DNA of 64,000 bases from Phormidium tanganyikae FI6-MK23 (GTDB lineage: Bacteria; Cyanobacteriota; Cyanobacteriia; Leptolyngbyales; Leptolyngbyaceae): assembly GCA_019359175.1 (NCBI GenBank), contig JAHHHU010000004.1, positions 1-64,000 of the forward strand. The letters run 5' to 3'. Every line of letters starts with the position of its first letter. The stretch's first letter is position 1. The notes beneath the pieces are model-generated. The model worked only from the letters and a program-made list of their open reading frames with translations. It made no database searches and was not told where the DNA came from. A program made the translations under genes and the position numbers. Shown one piece after another: positions 61,341 through 64,000 of this stretch.

Positions 61341-61733
61341 ATGAATTCAAATTGGCGAATGGCTTGTTTTCGGTTTGCGATCGCGCTTTTCTACAGTGTG
61401 ATCGCAATTTTTATATCAATTTCTCCTGCCTGGGCAGAACCGCCAAACGGTGAGCAACTTTTTAGCGCCAACTGTTCCGCCTGCCATATCGGAGGCAACA
61501 ATGTGATCATTTCGCACAAGACCTTGAGAAAGGAAGCGCTGGAGAAGTATGAGATGGATTCTCTAGAGGCGATTCGGTATCAAGTGATTCATGGCAAAAA
61601 TGCGATGCCTGCGTTTGGAGAGCGGCTCAACGAGGATGAGATTGAGTCGATCGCGACTTATGTTTTGGGACAGGCGGAGACGGGATGGTCAACGGCGCGA
61701 GTTGAACCGACGGAAGAAGTTTCAGGCGTTTAA
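61341..61733 (+). CDS. petJ: Cytochrome c6
   Basis: Lumenal heme carrier that replaces plastocyanin when copper is scarce. From ATG 61341 the product is 130 residues with signal peptide ending AWA-EP. The heme motif is CSACH, and the methionine ligand lies in NAMPAFGERLNEDEIESIAT. Mature length is about 97 residues, slightly long because of the tail (TARVEPTEEVSGV). Ribosome binding site GGGAGA is 2 bases before that ATG; an upstream frame to 61272 remains open (ATG at 61296), so the start is uncertain. Confidence 0.9.
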   Translation: MNSNWRMACFRFAIALFYSVIAIFISISPAWAEPPNGEQLFSANCSACHIGGNNVIISHKTLRKEALEKYEMDSLEAIRYQVIHGKNAMPAFGERLNEDEIESIATYVLGQAETGWSTARVEPTEEVSGV

Positions 61734-61775
61734 TCACGCGATCAACCTTTTTTTCATCTAGCTCGATCCCTGTAT

Positions 61776-62684
61776 TTATGGAATTGCGATCGAGCGCAAC
61801 AGTCGATCGACAATCATTCGAGTCCGAGTTCCGCTTGCTGCAATCATCCGATGCGCCAGAACGTGAGGCGCGATCGTTTTGACATCATCAGGAATCGCAT
61901 AATCTCGACCTGCTAAAAACGCCCAAGCTTGCACCGCTTTCTGGAGCGAAACAGTTCCGCGTGGACTGACTCCGAGAAGAATTTCTTCATCTTGGCGCGT
62001 CGATCGTACCAAGTTCAAAATGTATTGCTGAAGCGAAGATTCCACCCGAACTTGAGAACACAACGCTTGCAGTTCGCGAATTTCTTCCACACTGATGCAA
62101 GGCGGCAAATCCTGAACACGAGTGCCTGATTGCAGCCGTTCTAACATTTGCAGTTCTTCAGATTCAGTTGGATAGCCCAACGATAGCGATAGTGCAAATC
62201 GATCCATCTGCGCTTCGGGTAGAGGGAATGTGCCTTGATACTCGGCTGGATTCTGAGTGGCAATCACAAAAAACGGGGTTGACACTTTGCGCGAGACACC
62301 ATCGATCGTGACTTGCTGTTCTTCCATGACTTCGAGCAGTGCGGATTGCGTTCTTGGTGTAGCGCGGTTGATTTCATCCGCTAATAGGACATTTGTAAAA
62401 ATGGGGCCTGCCATGAATTCAAACTCACCCGTCCGGGGGTTCCAAATATTCGTTCCAGTTACATCGGTTGGGAGTAAATCTGGAGTGCACTGGAGCCGCT
62501 GAAACTTGCCGTTAATCGATCGGGCGAGTGACTTTGCCAACAAGGTCTTACCTACGCCTGGAACATCCTCTAATAGCGCGTGACCGCCTGAAAGTAGAGC
62601 GACGAGAACGAGCTGGATTGCTTCTTGCTTTCCGACGATCGCTAAACTCAAATGCTCGGTCAGTTGCTCGATCCGCTCTCTCAT
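61776..62684 (-). CDS. MoxR-family AAA ATPase
   Basis: 302 residues. Walker A in LEDVPGVGKTLLAKSLA, the MoxR-type insert LQCTPDLLPTDVTGTNIWN, Walker B in VLLADEINRATPRTQSALLE, sensor in IATQNPAEYQGTFPLPEAQM and the C-terminal lid PRGTVSLQKAVQAWAFLAGR. MoxR proteins are thought to help fold or activate cofactor-bound proteins, usually with a von Willebrand-factor partner. No such partner is adjacent. Single gene facing petJ, with a 42-base gap. Confidence 0.95.
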   Translation of the reverse strand: MRERIEQLTEHLSLAIVGKQEAIQLVLVALLSGGHALLEDVPGVGKTLLAKSLARSINGKFQRLQCTPDLLPTDVTGTNIWNPRTGEFEFMAGPIFTNVLLADEINRATPRTQSALLEVMEEQQVTIDGVSRKVSTPFFVIATQNPAEYQGTFPLPEAQMDRFALSLSLGYPTESEELQMLERLQSGTRVQDLPPCISVEEIRELQALCSQVRVESSLQQYILNLVRSTRQDEEILLGVSPRGTVSLQKAVQAWAFLAGRDYAIPDDVKTIAPHVLAHRMIAASGTRTRMIVDRLLRSIAIP

Positions 62685-62750
62685 AAGGACACTCCTACCG
62701 GGTTAAGTCCTGTTGATCATACCCACGGTTTTCGATCTGAGCGAACAAAC

Positions 62751-63668
62751 TCAGGAAATTGCGGTGAGTGCAGTTCTAGCGGTTTCGCAATCGGCGTTAA
62801 TCTGTGCTTTCAGGTCTTCTAGAGACACGAACTTCTGTTCTGGGCGGATGAATTCTTCGAGTTCGACGGTCAGCGTTTTGCCGTACAGATCGCCCGCCCA
62901 ATCGAGCAAATGAACCTCGATCGTTTGACTCAGACCGTTCACCGTTGGACGATTTCCAATGTTCATCACACCGAGAATCGGATCTGTTCCAACGCCTGAA
63001 ACTCTGACTCCATAGACTCCGCGACAGGGAACAAGCTTATCTGCAAGTATCTGTAGATTCGCAGTTGGAAACCCGATCGTGCGTCCGATCTGCTGTCCTG
63101 TAACGACTTGCCCGATCAATCGATAAGGTCTTCCCAACATTCGATTTGCGGTTTGCAAGTCTCCGGATAACAGAGCCTCTCGAATCGCAGAACTACTAAT
63201 TCGCGTTCCATGCAGCCGTAATAGAGGCACGATCGTCACTCCAATCCCAAAGGTTGCCGCGATCACTTGTAAATTCTCTGCGGTTCCCGTCCGCTTATAC
63301 CCAAAGCAGAAATCCACCCCAACGCTTACTTGCCGCGCTTGAAGCTGATTCACTAAGATCTCTTCGACAAATTGCTGCGGGGTCAAACTCGCTAATTCTC
63401 GATTGAATGGCAATAAAACGAGTTGTTCTACGCCGATTTCTTCGAGATACAGCACCTTTTCTTCTTGGGGAGTGAGCAGTGATCGCGGCTCTCCCGTAAA
63501 AAATTCTTTCGGATGGGGACTAAAGGTGACAACGGTTGCGCGAGAATGTCCGTCGTTGTTCAAAACAGGCAGGATAACTTGTCGATGCCCTAGATGGATA
63601 CCGTCAAAATTTCCTAGAGCAACGGCGGTCGGAGTTAAAGCAGTAATTGGCGATGAAGTAATCCACAC
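62751..63668 (-). CDS. ribF: Bifunctional riboflavin kinase/FAD synthetase
   Basis: 305 residues, GTG start. Makes FMN and FAD from riboflavin. The N-terminal nucleotidyltransferase half has AVALGNFDGIHLGHRQVI and ISSSAIREALLSGD. The C-terminal riboflavin kinase domain has IGQVVTGQQIGRTIGFPTAN and GVYGVRVSG, then VMNIGNRPTVNG. Length matches the family. FAD and FMN are cofactors of Flv1/Flv3. The next gene upstream on the strand is the glycosyl hydrolase at 63745. Confidence 0.95.
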   Translation of the reverse strand: MWITSSPITALTPTAVALGNFDGIHLGHRQVILPVLNNDGHSRATVVTFSPHPKEFFTGEPRSLLTPQEEKVLYLEEIGVEQLVLLPFNRELASLTPQQFVEEILVNQLQARQVSVGVDFCFGYKRTGTAENLQVIAATFGIGVTIVPLLRLHGTRISSSAIREALLSGDLQTANRMLGRPYRLIGQVVTGQQIGRTIGFPTANLQILADKLVPCRGVYGVRVSGVGTDPILGVMNIGNRPTVNGLSQTIEVHLLDWAGDLYGKTLTVELEEFIRPEQKFVSLEDLKAQINADCETARTALTAIS

Positions 63669-63721
63669 GCTTCACATTTTGACACATATCGATTCACATA
63701 ATTCGGAAAACACCCTAAAGA

Positions 63722-63741
63722 AAAGAGGTCTTCCCTCTTTC
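63722..63741 (-). terminator. Terminator of the glycosyl hydrolase gene
   Basis: AAAGAGG/CCTCTTT (7 bp) with a T-rich minus-strand tail (TTTCTTTAGG). It lies just past the stop codon at 63745. Confidence 0.65.
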
Positions 63742-63744
63742 AGC

Positions 63745-64000
63745 TTATCGAAATGCCGATCGATAAGCGGGAGCCGGAAACAGAGATTGAAATCCTGCTT
63801 GTCGATCACTTACAGGCTCCGGAGCGATGTCCCAAAGGCTTTCGTAATAGAAATACGCTACGCCTAAACCGCGATCGCGTGCCGCTTGGGTCTGCTCCTG
63901 AATTTGGTGAATCGAAACCGGATTCGTTCGCTGTCCGGTGAATACGCCGACTCCGGTTGGAATCTTTTGTTGAGCAATTTGGATCTCTGGGCGCGAGATC
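63745..64000 (-). CDS. GHL10-type glycosyl hydrolase, C-terminal part
   Basis: The minus strand from 64000 to the stop at 63747-63745 reads ISRPEIQIAQQKIPTGVGVF, then TGQRTNPVSIHQIQEQTQAA and RDRGLGVAYFYYESLWDIAP, ending EPVSDRQAGFQSLFPAPAYRS. The YFYYESLWDIAPE pattern fits the end of the family-10-like (GHL10) glycosyl hydrolases. The gene continues beyond the window, so only 84 residues are seen. Confidence 0.65.
   Translation of the reverse strand, partial: ISRPEIQIAQQKIPTGVGVFTGQRTNPVSIHQIQEQTQAARDRGLGVAYFYYESLWDIAPEPVSDRQAGFQSLFPAPAYRSAFR

Overview
The window is a 64 kb piece of a cyanobacterial chromosome. Diagnostic genes are psbV and psbV2 (photosystem II cytochrome c-550 and its paralogue), petE (plastocyanin), petJ (cytochrome c6), the flavodiiron pair flv3-flv1, vipp1, the cyanobacterial-type MPBQ methyltransferase, and several families known almost only from cyanobacteria (COP23, DUF3119, DUF3086, DUF3181, DUF3318, DUF760). 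The palindromic octamer GCGATCGC (HIP1) is very frequent, inside genes and between them. Gene content and small dispersed palindromes fit a Leptolyngbya-like cyanobacterium, but the genus is inference.

Layout. 1-4.3 kb: edge of an IS630-type element, then tkt, fabF and acpP on the minus strand. 4.3-10 kb: an HdrB-like iron-sulfur protein, a membrane serine/threonine kinase translationally coupled to a phosphate-binding-type protein, and a large coiled-coil/TPR protein. 10-14.5 kb: a HAD phosphatase operon with an alkyltransferase-like DNA repair protein, tRNA-Gln(UUG) and secreted proteins, one with a COP23 domain. 14.6-18.2 kb: DUF3119-DUF3086-plsY convergent with pgsA (phospholipid synthesis), then a sugar transferase. 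18.3-26 kb: coiled-coil protein, Crp-type regulator, TolB-like propeller, tocopherol-pathway methyltransferase, gmhB, vipp1, hslO, M23 peptidase. 26-36 kb: pirin, small conserved proteins, a response regulator, a PadR/Pex-like regulator, a lipoprotein gene broken by one in-frame TAG, Uma2, fbaA, a lytic transglycosylase, and a degenerate 34.5-35.9 kb stretch with a histidine-kinase remnant, a truncated oxidoreductase and several palindromic repeats. 36-43 kb: RND efflux pair, a peptidoglycan-binding protein, DUF3318 and an unlisted 58-aa membrane protein. 43.5-50 kb: DUF760-mutY, a BCS1-like AAA ATPase pair, two tandem Crp/Fnr paralogues and metK with a structured leader. 50-58 kb: glycosyltransferase 9, pentapeptide protein, coaX, flv3-flv1, squalene/phytoene synthase homologue. 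58.6-64 kb: accD, the psbV-psbV2-petE-petJ lumenal electron-carrier cluster, a MoxR ATPase, ribF and the end of a glycosyl hydrolase.

Functional themes are photosynthetic electron transport and its safety valve (psbV, petE, petJ, flv1/3), fatty acid and phospholipid synthesis (fabF, acpP, plsY, pgsA, accD), the Calvin and sugar phosphate pathways (tkt, fbaA), envelope maintenance (vipp1, M23, SLT, GT9, gmhB) and cofactor synthesis (coaX, ribF, metK). Most of the window is ordinary core chromosome. I see no CRISPR array, prophage, rRNA operon or recognisable defence island. The candidates most worth following up are the kinase/binding-protein pair, the degenerate-PLD coiled-coil TPR protein, the BCS1-like ATPase with its unknown partner, two structured RNA candidates (upstream of metK and of accD), and the interrupted lipoprotein.
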